Below, in pieces: positions 35,487 through 43,970 of a stretch of DNA of 44,435 bases. Position 1 is the stretch's first letter. The number at the start of each line of letters is the position of its first letter. Position numbers and translations under genes: made by a program. Source of the DNA: a bacterium (GTDB lineage Bacteria; Planctomycetota; SZUA-567). The stretch lies in NCBI GenBank assembly GCA_003245715.1, contig QKCJ01000047.1, forward strand, positions 1 through 44,435, read 5' to 3'. The notes below the pieces were generated by a model. That model was given only the letters and a program-made list of their open reading frames with translations. It had not been told where the DNA came from and searched no databases.

Positions 35487-36632
35487 ATGAAAGCCACTCC
35501 CCGAACCGGGTCGGTTATTGACCTTGTTATCAGCAAGCTCCTCGGGGCACTTCCACCACTTGCCAACGCCCAGAGTAACTTCTATCGGCTGCAGGTCCTG
35601 ATCCTCTTGCGTGTCATTAAGGCTGCAGGTATTCAGCGCATCTATGCCACGTAGAAAGAGATCGACCAGCTACTGGCGCAGGGACGGCTGCTTGGTCACA
35701 ACGTCGCCGACCTGATGCTGGTGGTCAAACCGACCACCTATAAGACCTGGCTTCGTCGTACACACAAGGGCGAGGTCATCAAACGACCGGGCCGCAAGAT
35801 CCGCTTGCCTGAAAAGATTATACAATTGATTGCCTGGCTCATCAAGGAGAATCCGGCTTGGGGCTTATTAATAATAATTGGTGAGTTGCGCAAGCTTGGT
35901 GTGCGGGTATCACGGATGACGGTGCGGCGGGTCTGTAAGGAATATCAGCTGCCACCACCGGGTCGTGGTCGAAAGTTTCCGGTTGTTGAATGGCGCAAGT
36001 TTATACGTTGCAACATGGAAAGTATAGTGGCGTGTGATTTTTTCACCAAGAATGTGCTGACACTTCGGGGAGTGTTTCCGGCTTTCTCTCTGGTATTTAT
36101 CCACTACGGTACGCGGCGGGTTTTCGTATCGACAGCGACACTTAATCCAGACGAGGTGTGGATGCAGCAACAGGTGCGCAACGTTGCCATGTGGCTGGAT
36201 GACGAAGGCATCAAGATGAAGCACTTCATTCGTGACCGTGATGGCAAGTTCCCGAAGAGTTTTGACCAATTCCTGCAGCAGATTATTAATAGAAACACAC
36301 CCAAGGGTGAACGTAAAGGCAAGGTTATCAAGACCGCGTTTCGCTGTCCCAACCAGAACGCATTTGCCGAGTGTTGGATAGGACGCTTCAAACAGGAGTG
36401 TCTGAACTATTATGTCTGCTTCTCACTGAGCCAGCTTAACTACATTGTGGCCCGATACATGGATTTTCATAACGAGCAACGTCCGCATCAGGGGCTGGGT
36501 AACAAGCCACTCGCCAAGGGTTATCAAGAGCCTGAAAAGTTAGCGCCTGAGAATGTAAAATGCAAAAGAATACTGGGCGGTTTGCTTAAGCATTATTATC
36601 TTGAAGATGATCAGAATAATCAGGCCGCGTAA
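35487..36632 (+). pseudogene. Integrase-core (DDE) transposase A, broken by a nonsense codon
   Basis: A transposase of about 381 codons with an integrase core (rve) domain, of a type frequent in PVC genomes and related to the IS481/IS3 groups. The N-terminal helix-turn-helix part (about 75-160) reads KRPGRKIRLPEKIIQLIAW and VSRMTVRRVCKEYQLPPPGRG. The catalytic triad is the Asp in VACDFFTK, the Asp in FIRDRDGKFPKSFD and the Glu in NAFAECWIGRFKQEC. Start ATG 35487 follows AAGGAG at 9 bases. An in-frame TAG at 35652-35654 stops it after 55 codons. The homologous copy at 43971 has a Ser (TCT) there, so TCG to TAG is the likely change. The rest of the frame is open to 36632, and restart at ATG 35715 would give a 305-residue protein lacking the N-terminus. 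Confidence 0.9.
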
Positions 36633-36840
36633 TAACTCTGCTGCGAAAGAGCGGGTTGGGTTTGGCATAGACAGGTTATCAAATAGCGAATATATCAACG
36701 TAGGATATTTTTAATAACGCTTTTGCATGGGTAAGTCGCACCTGTGCGACAACTAATTATTTTTCAAATCGGCTGCATAAAGCTGAAGTTTACCATGTTA
36801 CTCTTTAATGGGTAGGCCAAGGTTAAAATAAAAATTAAAC
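36633..36840. other. Gap after transposase A
   Basis: No gene is visible. A hairpin GTCGCA-CCTG-TGCGAC (36735-36750) followed by an AT-rich stretch is a weak terminator candidate. I found no terminal inverted repeat that would mark the right end of element A. Confidence 0.4.
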
Positions 36841-36913
36841 TTGACATAATAAAATCATATGGTAATGTCTAGGTAATGTCTTGGTAATACTTGGTAATCT
36901 AGTTGTAATGGGG
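36841..36913 (+). promoter_or_regulatory. Promoter with five phased GTAAT repeats before the GntR-type gene
   Basis: A perfect -35 box TTGACA (36841-36846) has a weak -10 candidate TAATGT (36863-36868). Five direct repeats with the core GTAAT begin at 36862, 36873, 36884, 36894 and 36905; four of them are GGTAAT. The spacings of 11, 11, 10 and 11 bases put them on one face of the helix. They cover the -10 box, the start region and the ribosome binding site, as expected for autorepression by the GntR/LacI-type protein encoded next. Confidence 0.6.
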
Positions 36914-36918
36914 CTTAT

Positions 36919-37950
36919 ATGGCAAAACTTACTCGTTCTGTGGTGATTCCTGATTATGAAAAGATCAGGCGTTTTGTTATCAGCGAAGTTGCCCGGGCTG
37001 GGAATGTTCCGATGCGGCTGGCATCAAACCGTGAGATAGCCAAACAGTTCAATGTGTCTCATCCTACGGTAATAAAAGCGCTCAAGGATCTTGTGGCGGA
37101 TGGATATCTGACGGTAAAACCCGGTTCTCTTGGGACGTATACTAATCCCGGACGCTTTTCGGGAGTCAGCTCGGCAAAGCTGATTGGCCTCCTGCGCTTT
37201 AACGGGAAAACGGTTTTTGAACTGAGGTTTTCCAGTGCATTTATTCATGCGTTCAACGATGCGCTATTGCGCAAATCGGCGAAGTATCTGCTCCAGCACT
37301 GTTTTCTCACTGGTGAGAGCAAAAATGCCCCATCGGAGCTTGAGGGGTTGAATCTGGACGCGATTGTATGGTTTTTCCCACTAGGGTCTGCTGTTGAATT
37401 AATGGATGAAATCTCAGAAAAGGGGATGACCACTGTTTATTCCTCTGACGGGTATTATTCCGGTGCGGCGGTGTATATTGACCATGCCGCCATTAACTTT
37501 GAGGTTGCGCAACGAATGCTCTCTGAAGGTCGCAGGGATTTATTGCTTGTCCTGCCTGACTGTTCATTCTTTCGGGAAAACGCAATTGAGGGGGTCGCGC
37601 GAGCATTTACGGAAAACGGTCTAGAGTTCAATTCAGAAACATCCGTGGTTGATATATCTGGTTTTAAGGGATATATCGAGCAAAAGAAGCCTGAGGGCAT
37701 CATTTTCAATCATGACCCGCTTGATGTCTGGCCGGTTGTGGAGAAGTATCTGGAGTTCAAGTCGAAATGCCGACTGTATGCGCTGGATCTGCATATTCGT
37801 GATGACATGAACTATTCCGGCTTTGTCGGAGTGCCGGATGTAATGGTTGCCGGGCAGCATATGGCGGAATATCTGATCGCCAAATTTGAAGGACGGTCGG
37901 TTGCTCCGCCACAACCGATTGAAGTAACCATTTGTCCACTCGATATTTGA
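36919..37950 (+). CDS. GntR-type transcriptional regulator with LacI-like sensor domain
   Basis: A 343-residue regulator. The N-terminal winged helix (about 10-75) is of the GntR class: LASNREIAKQFNVSHPTVIKALKDLVADGYLTVKPGSLGTY. The remaining ~265 residues have the fold pattern of periplasmic-binding/LacI sensor domains (LIGLLRF...; LDAIVWFFP; AAVYIDHAAINFEVAQRMLSEGRRDLLLVLP; GIIFNHDP; VMVAGQHMAEYLIAKFEG). It should respond to a sugar and control the sialidase, prepilin-like and GH5-like genes that follow in the same direction. ATG 36919 is preceded by GGGG, a weak ribosome binding site overlapped by the last GTAAT repeat. The AraC/XylR or LacI alternatives are excluded by the GntR-type helix-turn-helix. 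Confidence 0.88.
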   Translation: MAKLTRSVVIPDYEKIRRFVISEVARAGNVPMRLASNREIAKQFNVSHPTVIKALKDLVADGYLTVKPGSLGTYTNPGRFSGVSSAKLIGLLRFNGKTVFELRFSSAFIHAFNDALLRKSAKYLLQHCFLTGESKNAPSELEGLNLDAIVWFFPLGSAVELMDEISEKGMTTVYSSDGYYSGAAVYIDHAAINFEVAQRMLSEGRRDLLLVLPDCSFFRENAIEGVARAFTENGLEFNSETSVVDISGFKGYIEQKKPEGIIFNHDPLDVWPVVEKYLEFKSKCRLYALDLHIRDDMNYSGFVGVPDVMVAGQHMAEYLIAKFEGRSVAPPQPIEVTICPLDI

Positions 37951-38025
37951 TAATACCACTTCAAGTACAATTCAACAGCGTCTGCGCTGTAACAAGCTTA
38001 ATATCTGAAAATATGGAGAAATAAT

Positions 38026-39255
38026 ATGCCTTCAGTGGACGAAATTGTGGAAAAGAACCGAAGTGTTGTTGCCGAAATGCCGGCACCGTTTATCCGCCCC
38101 TGTGCGCCGTTGATGAACCGGCTGGTTTCCGGGGGGATTTGTGCTACGCCAGGTAAACGGCTATGGGCGACCTGGCTGCAGGAAGGCGAGAGTAATTACT
38201 CTTATGGTATTGCATCGTTCAGCGATGACGATGGCGAGACATGGAATGGGGGCGTATTCCGAACCCCGCAAAACTACGGTAGTGACGGGATCTGTACCAC
38301 ATCAATCACCTCAAATCTTTGGACGGCTCCGGATGGTAGGCTATTCTGGATTTATGATTATGGACGTGGGCATTTTGACGGAATTGGTGGTGTCTGGATT
38401 GCGGTGTGTGATAATCCGGATTCCCCCAAGCCGGTCTGGAAGACGCCTGTACGCATCGCAGACGGAAGCGCAATTAACAATCCGGTTGTTTTGGCAAATG
38501 GCGACTGGCTGCTGCCTTTTACCGTTTGGACTTATCCGGATCTAATTGAAGACCGGAGATTCCCTGTCTGCTGTGACCCTGATTTCGATGACCGGCGGGG
38601 AGTACGATTCCTGATTTCACGGGACAAGGGAAAACACTGGAACGAAACCGGTGGGCTGGTTATGGTTGCAAAGGAACTATGGAATTTTTATGAGCCGAAT
38701 GTTCTGGAATGTGGGGATGGAACACTGACGATGTATTTTCGTATGGTGGGTGGAATTGCCTGCTGTCATTCACGGGATGTGGGCATAAGCTGGTCGGAAC
38801 CGGTAAATTCCGGGATTGAGCATCCATGCTCAAGAATTTACACAGAAAAGCTCCGCTCCGGTCGTTGGTTGATGGTGCGTCATGATATTAACCCGGAGGT
38901 GCCCCTTGGCCGGGCTAACCTTACGGCGTTTCTGAGTGAAGACGAAGGAAAGACATGGCCGTATAAACTTCAGCTTGATTCACGCAGAGGTATCAGTTAC
39001 CCAAGCGGGTTTCAGCATGCAGACGGTCGTATTTTTGTCGCCTATGATTATGCCCGAAGCAATGGCGAGTTTATTTTCGCCACCTTCTGTGAGGAGGATG
39101 TACTGGCGGGAAAAGATACTTCAGGAAAATGCCGGTTTCAGAAAGTGATTCAACGCCTTCCTGGATATCGCGCAGATGATACGCCGGAAAATATCCGTCT
39201 TCTGATGATGGCCAATCAGGAGTTGGATTTGCAGGCGGATCAGCAAAAAGCCTAA
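38026..39255 (+). CDS. Sialidase-like (BNR/Asp-box) glycosidase
   Basis: A 409-residue six-bladed beta-propeller protein of the sialidase superfamily. Four Asp-box type motifs (S-x-D-x-G-x-x-W) are visible: SDDDGETW (66-73), SRDKGKHW, SRDVGISW and SEDEGKTW. Candidate active-site Arg residues include FIRPCAPL near residue 24 and the Arg in SSRIY/CSRIYTEKL. Proteins of this kind are annotated as exo-alpha-sialidases, but many act on other sugars or are lyases, so the substrate is open. There is no signal peptide, which suggests action on an imported oligosaccharide. GGAGA lies upstream of ATG 38026. The gene follows the GntR-type regulator by 75 bases, with a small hairpin (ACAGCG-TCTG-CGCTGT, 37975-37990) between. 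Confidence 0.85.
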   Translation: MPSVDEIVEKNRSVVAEMPAPFIRPCAPLMNRLVSGGICATPGKRLWATWLQEGESNYSYGIASFSDDDGETWNGGVFRTPQNYGSDGICTTSITSNLWTAPDGRLFWIYDYGRGHFDGIGGVWIAVCDNPDSPKPVWKTPVRIADGSAINNPVVLANGDWLLPFTVWTYPDLIEDRRFPVCCDPDFDDRRGVRFLISRDKGKHWNETGGLVMVAKELWNFYEPNVLECGDGTLTMYFRMVGGIACCHSRDVGISWSEPVNSGIEHPCSRIYTEKLRSGRWLMVRHDINPEVPLGRANLTAFLSEDEGKTWPYKLQLDSRRGISYPSGFQHADGRIFVAYDYARSNGEFIFATFCEEDVLAGKDTSGKCRFQKVIQRLPGYRADDTPENIRLLMMANQELDLQADQQKA

Positions 39256-39335
39256 ACGTTCACAACCTGTCCAATAATGATTCCTCTCGGGTGGGAAATT
39301 GGTAGGCAATGATTGCAGAAAGACGGAGAATTGAA

Positions 39336-40097
39336 ATGTATGCTATACAAGATAAGATTCTTGTGAAGTCCGGAAGAGATTTTACGCTTATTGAGATGCT
39401 TGTTGTAATTGCTATTATCAGTATCCTCTCCGCGATTCTTATGCCTGCACTTATTAAAGCCCGTGACACGGCTCTGAGCGTTTCATGCCAGAGCAATCTG
39501 CGTCAACTTGGTATGGGGGTCAAGTTATATTCTGATGATAACCGCGGCTGGCTTCCGGTGGCACAGTATCGGCTTTCCGGCGATATGCCCTATAACTGGA
39601 AAGGTGCCATCGCGCAGTATACCGGTGGGAAGACACCCAATCCGATCAATTACTGGCGGGATGAATTTGCAGAAGGATTGTTCCTTTGCCCGAAGTGGGA
39701 GACGGCGGTGTCCTGGAACCGCTATGCTGGTGGATATGCCTGGAATCTTTATGTCGGACATAGTGAAGATTATATCTACCGGCCGCGTCAGAATATTGCC
39801 AAACTCAGGAAACTATCTGAAACCATCCTCATTGCAGACAGTGTCGATAGTGTTGTCGGCACCTCTGAATCTCGGTATCTGACTCTGCAGATTCCCAGTA
39901 CCGCTTCAAGTCTGCCATATATCCCCGCCAGCGATCGCCATAGCGGGGGTACGAATATAGTTTGGCTGGATCAGCATGTCAGTTGGATGTCACAAGCTGA
40001 ATTGATTTTGGGAAGAGGAGTTCTTGGTGACCGCACAGTAAGTTTTGCGACCGGATATAACTTTTACAATGAAGATTATTATTACGCACTTAAATAA
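39336..40097 (+). CDS. Prepilin-like protein (type II secretion/type IV pilin N-terminus)
   Basis: A 253-residue protein with the class III signal FTLIEMLVVIAIISILSAI (from residue 16) ahead of a single hydrophobic helix that ends LMPALIKARDTA. The body has the DUF1559-like pattern CQSNLRQLGMGVKLYSDDNRGWLP and ends with SDRHSGGTNIVWLDQHVSWM, typical of pseudopilin-like proteins that are multiplied in Lentisphaerota and Planctomycetota. The residue before the cleavage site is Asp, not the usual Gly. The start is ATG 39336, six bases after GGAGA (39325-39329); an upstream ATG at 39309 would overlap that site. Such proteins often sit in sugar-degradation loci of these phyla. The role is unknown, perhaps surface presentation. 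Confidence 0.88.
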   Translation: MYAIQDKILVKSGRDFTLIEMLVVIAIISILSAILMPALIKARDTALSVSCQSNLRQLGMGVKLYSDDNRGWLPVAQYRLSGDMPYNWKGAIAQYTGGKTPNPINYWRDEFAEGLFLCPKWETAVSWNRYAGGYAWNLYVGHSEDYIYRPRQNIAKLRKLSETILIADSVDSVVGTSESRYLTLQIPSTASSLPYIPASDRHSGGTNIVWLDQHVSWMSQAELILGRGVLGDRTVSFATGYNFYNEDYYYALK

Positions 40098-40186
40098 GAA
40101 TTCCACCCTTATTATTAAATTGTTTTCTTTTACTCCACGCCTGCATATTGCTGTAGGGGGTATGGGTATCTACTGGAGAGCCAATC

Positions 40187-42928
40187 ATGAAATTTAATTG
40201 TTATACCATTATATTTATTATATGCTTATTCACAGTGTTTTGTTTCAGCAGCGGGATTGCCGCAGAGGTAAAAATAACTTCGGTACTTGAAGGGAAGTGG
40301 ACGGTATTTCTGAATGTCTCAGATAATGTGACGTGGGATACGATTCCTGAGACAATGAGAGATAAAACCGGTAAAGAAGTACATCCAGTTTCGGCGAAAA
40401 TGAAAGATGAAAGCCTGGATTTCATTCCACTTGGCAAAGGCAGCGGAGAGGGTAGTATCGCAGTTGCATATAACACAATTAACGTTACAGAAGCTTGTGC
40501 AATCAAAGCCGGATTTGCGGCGGACTGGTGGATGGAGGTCTGGTTTAATGGGAAGAAAGTTTATGATACGTTAAAAAAAGGAAATGAGTCTCCGGCATTT
40601 CAACCCGACGATCATCTTTTAACGCTACAAGCCAGGCCAGGAAAAAATATTCTGGCAGTCAAAGTGATTTCCGGTTCTGCCGGCTGGCGGTTGGTTTGTG
40701 GTAACCCCTCCGCAACGCAGAAAACGAATATCCGTTTTGAAGAAAACAAGCAGTGGAAGCCGGTTGATTTTTCCAATATCAGAATTATCCCCGCAAGTGC
40801 GTTGGACCAGAGTACAATCTCTGCGCTGCCCTTTTTGATGCCGGCTAACACCAGACCGCCGCGTCTTGGCGTTGGAGCGAACGGACGGCTTACCGCGGCG
40901 GGTTGGCCCGGAAAACAGATACGTCTGCACGGGTTTAATGTAAAAAGTACCTGGCTGATCGGCTTACAGGGGAAATCATGGCCTGCTCCAGACGGCAAGG
41001 AACTCAAAGAATTTATCCGCATCTGCCGTGCGCAGGGGTATAATCTTATCCGGTTGCATGGAGCGGTTGACGCGCTCTCACCGGATAAGCCAATGGCAAT
41101 CAATCCGCATATGCTCGACAGGCTGGACAGATTTCTGGCGGAACTAGGAAAAGAGGGGATGTATCTTCACCTGACGATATTCGCCTATAATTTCAATCTG
41201 CCCAAACAATATTGGTGGAAGGGCGATCACTCGACTTACAAATCCCGGATGTTGCTTGGTGATGAGTTCATGCGTAGATCTTTTGCCTACACAGCCAAAA
41301 CAATCCTCAATCACGTAAACCCCTATACTGGTCTGGCCTGGAAAGATGATCCGGCAATTGCGGTTGTTGAGCCATTTAATGAGATTGAATTTGGTGCTGC
41401 ACATTTAAGCAAGATGTCTCCCGAGTTGCGGGAAACTTTTAATGTCCGGTTCCGCAATTGGCTTAAAAGCAAATATTCGTCTGCAGAGGAACTTTCAACT
41501 GCATGGAAATGGAAAAAGCTGAAATCCTTTGCTGATACGCATATTCCTTCCGAGGGTATGAACGGATGTCAGCCGGCAAATTATGACTTCACCGATTTCT
41601 GCACAGAACTGGCTACTGAAACCTCCTCATTCTGCATGGAGGCTATTCGCCAGAGCGGGTATACCGGATTGACGGCTCAGTTCTCGCTTCCGCTCTGGTT
41701 TGGTGACAATATCGCCCGGTTCAAAACTTCTCCTGTAATAATACAAAATACATATTTCAATCATCCCACCAGCCAGGGAAGAATCGGTTCACAGATCCGG
41801 CAGGTCAGTTCCATCACCACCGGAGGGGATTATTGGTACCGTGCAAACGCAACGCGGTTTGCTGATCGGCCGTTTATTATAACCGAATTCAATCATCCAT
41901 TTTGGGGGCGATATCAGTATGAATGCGGATTGCTCTTTGGCGCGTATTCGGCATTACAGGGATTTGATGGTCTGACCATTCACGAGAGCGCCGCGATGCT
42001 GGATGTGCGGCAACCTAATGGCCCCTTCACTGTCGGGAGCAATCCGGTTGCGCGGGCTGGTGAATTTCTTGCTGCCTGTCTGTATCTGCGGCAAGATATT
42101 AAAACCTCACCACACCGTGTCCGTCTAGATATAACAAAGGCCTGGGTAGATTCTGGCTTCGGAGCCATTTCCGGAGAGCAAGCAAGTATTGGGCTGATGA
42201 CGGGATTCTCCATGACATTTCCCTGGATTCGCAAAACCGGTGATATCGCCGAGGAGACGGCTCCTGACCTGAGATTATCCCCCTCAAGCGGCGCTGCAGT
42301 AAAAGCTGCGGACTGGTCGTCGGAAGCAACTGATCTTCAGGGAAAGAATTTCTCTCTTGCCGGATTTGTACGGTTAATGCGTCAGAAGGGTTTGCTTCAG
42401 AGGGAGAATATAAGCGACCCGACAAGGCGGATTTTTCAGAGCGATACAGGTGAGCTTACAATGCGCTGCACAGATAAGAGCCTCTCTGCCATTACTGCGC
42501 TTACGGAAGCGATCGCGGCTGAAAACCCCTCCGGTATGAAAATGAATTGCCTTACGATTGAATCATGCAACACCCCGGCTCTAGTTGCAGCCTGCAGCAT
42601 AGATACAGACCGAAAACCATTGAAGGAAAGCCGACGTATTGTTTTGATCTTCTCTACAGAAACAGCCAACACCGGAATGGAACTATCCCATGACAGGAGC
42701 ACGCTTCTTAAGACAGGGAGTTTGCCTGTCTTGATGAAAACCGGAATCTTGACTCTTGATCTTAACAATGAAAATGCCGGCAAATTATCGTTATATGCCC
42801 TAGGGATGAACGGTGCAAGAAAAGAAGCACTTCCCTGTAACGCATCCGGAACACATCTGAAAATAGTACTTAATACTGCGGAATTGAAAAAAGGCATAAC
42901 TCCTTTTTTTGAACTTTGTGCTGAATAA
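40187..42928 (+). CDS. Secreted GH5-like (clan A) glycoside hydrolase
   Basis: A 913-residue secreted hydrolase. The signal peptide is residues 1-26 (cleavage after GIAA). A beta-sandwich domain resembling the sugar-binding domains of GH2-type enzymes covers about 28-175. A (beta/alpha)8 barrel follows (about 225-660), starting RLTAAGWPGKQIRLHGFNV. The catalytic pair fits clan A: acid/base E399 in VEPFNEIEF and nucleophile E567 in FIITEFNHP. The last ~250 residues are a beta-rich C-terminal domain. It would cut a beta-linked polysaccharide outside the cytoplasm or in the periplasm; the substrate cannot be read. GGAGAG sits 9 bases before ATG 40187. It follows the prepilin-like gene by 89 bases in the regulator-led cluster. 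Confidence 0.87.
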   Translation: MKFNCYTIIFIICLFTVFCFSSGIAAEVKITSVLEGKWTVFLNVSDNVTWDTIPETMRDKTGKEVHPVSAKMKDESLDFIPLGKGSGEGSIAVAYNTINVTEACAIKAGFAADWWMEVWFNGKKVYDTLKKGNESPAFQPDDHLLTLQARPGKNILAVKVISGSAGWRLVCGNPSATQKTNIRFEENKQWKPVDFSNIRIIPASALDQSTISALPFLMPANTRPPRLGVGANGRLTAAGWPGKQIRLHGFNVKSTWLIGLQGKSWPAPDGKELKEFIRICRAQGYNLIRLHGAVDALSPDKPMAINPHMLDRLDRFLAELGKEGMYLHLTIFAYNFNLPKQYWWKGDHSTYKSRMLLGDEFMRRSFAYTAKTILNHVNPYTGLAWKDDPAIAVVEPFNEIEFGAAHLSKMSPELRETFNVRFRNWLKSKYSSAEELSTAWKWKKLKSFADTHIPSEGMNGCQPANYDFTDFCTELATETSSFCMEAIRQSGYTGLTAQFSLPLWFGDNIARFKTSPVIIQNTYFNHPTSQGRIGSQIRQVSSITTGGDYWYRANATRFADRPFIITEFNHPFWGRYQYECGLLFGAYSALQGFDGLTIHESAAMLDVRQPNGPFTVGSNPVARAGEFLAACLYLRQDIKTSPHRVRLDITKAWVDSGFGAISGEQASIGLMTGFSMTFPWIRKTGDIAEETAPDLRLSPSSGAAVKAADWSSEATDLQGKNFSLAGFVRLMRQKGLLQRENISDPTRRIFQSDTGELTMRCTDKSLSAITALTEAIAAENPSGMKMNCLTIESCNTPALVAACSIDTDRKPLKESRRIVLIFSTETANTGMELSHDRSTLLKTGSLPVLMKTGILTLDLNNENAGKLSLYALGMNGARKEALPCNASGTHLKIVLNTAELKKGITPFFELCAE

Positions 42929-43099
42929 TGTAAGTAGCGTATTTTCTGAAAAACATTAAATCGCATCTTCCGTTTTAGCAATATCCCTTCTCATGAATAT
43001 GTTAATTTATTTGTTAATTGTGTGCCGTTTTGAAACTCCGATGTCTGGAAATTACCCACCTTGTAAGCTTAGACGTCTTTTTTTTGTGGAGAATAGAAT

Positions 43100-43482
43100 A
43101 TGTGTAAGAGCCTGCTTTTGTCTGTTGCTGTATTTTTTTAGTTCTGTCAAGCCTGTCCTATGCTGGCGATTCACAGGCCCGTATTGATATTGATGGCAGA
43201 AAGGATAAAGTCGTACTTAATATCGGCCAAAGACCAATCCACGGTAATCTGATCCACGCAAACTGGTTTAAGAAGACAGGTGACGACCAATTCTTTTTAT
43301 CCTCCATGAGCTACCCTCTGAAGTCTGATAAATGGGTGGACTATCAGTTCTCTTTTACACCGGATAAAGATGGCAAGCTTGTGCTGATATTAATGGGTCC
43401 GTGGGTAAAGCCTAATGGTGCGGAGAAAGCCGGCGAGATCTGGTGTTTATTCGATGATATTGTAATCACAGGCTGGCATTGA
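43100..43482 (+). pseudogene. Small secreted jelly-roll (CBM-like) protein with a frameshift in its signal peptide
   Basis: ATG 43100 is 7 bases after GGAGA. The first frame reads MCKSLLLSVAVFF then stops at a TAG (43139-43141). If the T7 run at 43133-43139 had one more T, the signal peptide would continue as LVLSSLSYA and run into a 106-residue domain ending at TGA 43482. That domain (DKWVDYQFSFTPDKDGKLVLIL, then ...WCLFDDIVITG) has the look of a carbohydrate-binding jelly roll. The restored protein would have 127 residues. It lies downstream of the GH5-like gene and may assist it. A sequencing error, a true mutation or phase variation by slippage are all possible. Its 3' end faces the tRNA-Lys fragment. 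Confidence 0.75.
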
Positions 43483-43506
43483 CACTGTAAGTCCTTGTAG
43501 GTTAAG

Positions 43507-43542
43507 AAAAAAGGTCTTAACCCTTTATGGATTAAGACCTTT
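43507..43542 (-). terminator. Terminator of the tRNA-Lys gene (minus strand)
   Basis: An 11-bp stem (43510-43520 with 43532-43542) is followed on the minus strand by T6 (A at 43507-43512, partly in the stem). It sits just past the CCA end of the tRNA-Lys fragment, so it is that gene's original terminator. On the plus strand the T run is poor, but it could also slow transcripts from 43482. Confidence 0.8.
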
Positions 43543-43548
43543 GATTTC

Positions 43549-43598
43549 TGGTACCCGCTGTAGGATTCGAACCTACGACCTACTGATTAAGAGACAGT
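43549..43598 (-). pseudogene. 3' half of a tRNA-Lys(CTT) gene, 5' half missing
   Basis: On the minus strand: anticodon loop CTCTTAA (43593-43587, anticodon CTT), stem TCAGT, variable AGGTC, T arm GTAGG-TTCGAAT-CCTAC, acceptor AGCGGGT, discriminator A and an encoded CCA (43551-43549). All of this is intact and its terminator follows. The 5' side of the anticodon stem (43594-43598) has one mismatch, and beyond it the sequence is the element repeat, with no D arm or 5' acceptor. This is the form left where a mobile element joins a tRNA gene at its anticodon arm. Confidence 0.85.
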
Positions 43599-43754
43599 TT
43601 CCCGTATTTTATAAACTATTGCTAATTAACGAATTATAAGTTTTAATGATTTTGTCTTGCCATTTGCTCGGCCATTCTCTGCGCCTAACTATGCAACGTA
43701 ATGCAATTTAGAGGCATTTTGAAGTGTTTTTTTAGCTACCAGTCAGTTGCTCTG
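43577..43754 (+). repeat. Left-end repeat of DDE element B
   Basis: The second copy of the ~178-base sequence found at 35176-35352, overlapping the tRNA-Lys fragment at its left edge and ending AGTCAGTTGCTCTG. The last 13 bases before the final G (43741-43753) read on the minus strand as AGAGCAACTGACT, the 5' D-stem/anticodon-stem sequence typical of tRNA-Lys. Similarity to copy A resumes at AACAACTATCA (43767-43777). Confidence 0.88.
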
Positions 43755-43970
43755 AAGACTACTCTTAACAACTATCAACCTCACCTTTCTCATACGCCAA
43801 CCACTCTTTTAGCCACAACATCTACCAGAAACTTAACCGTAAATATTGAGCTCACCAAGGCAGCGCCTATAATCACTTCTTTCGTGCCTGCGCAGTAAAG
43901 AACAACAGACCTAACTTCTTCTCTACTCGGCACTTCTTTAAAAATTACTCAAACATAGAAACTGAGCAAA
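43755..43970. other. Gap between element B left repeat and its transposase
   Basis: No gene is visible. Apart from AACAACTATCA (43767-43777), which is shared with element A, the sequence differs from that upstream of transposase A and is about 130 bases longer. Confidence 0.5.

Noticed and set aside
35457..35654. Short open frame as an independent 65-codon gene
   Set aside because: It is the N-terminal part of transposase A, same frame as the rest, cut by a TAG.
36862..36909. CRISPR array or replication iterons
   Set aside because: The GTAAT repeats are too short and closely spaced for CRISPR, and no replication gene is nearby; an operator fits better.
37975..37990. Terminator after the GntR-type gene
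   Set aside because: The hairpin is real but no T run follows, so it is more likely neutral or a processing/attenuation structure.
42993..43187. Open frame of 64 codons overlapping the small secreted protein
   Set aside because: Out of frame with the CBM-like domain, no ribosome binding site, and the restored frame explains the region better.
43549..43598. A complete, functional tRNA-Lys gene
   Set aside because: No D arm or 5' acceptor strand follows; the sequence continues into the element repeat.
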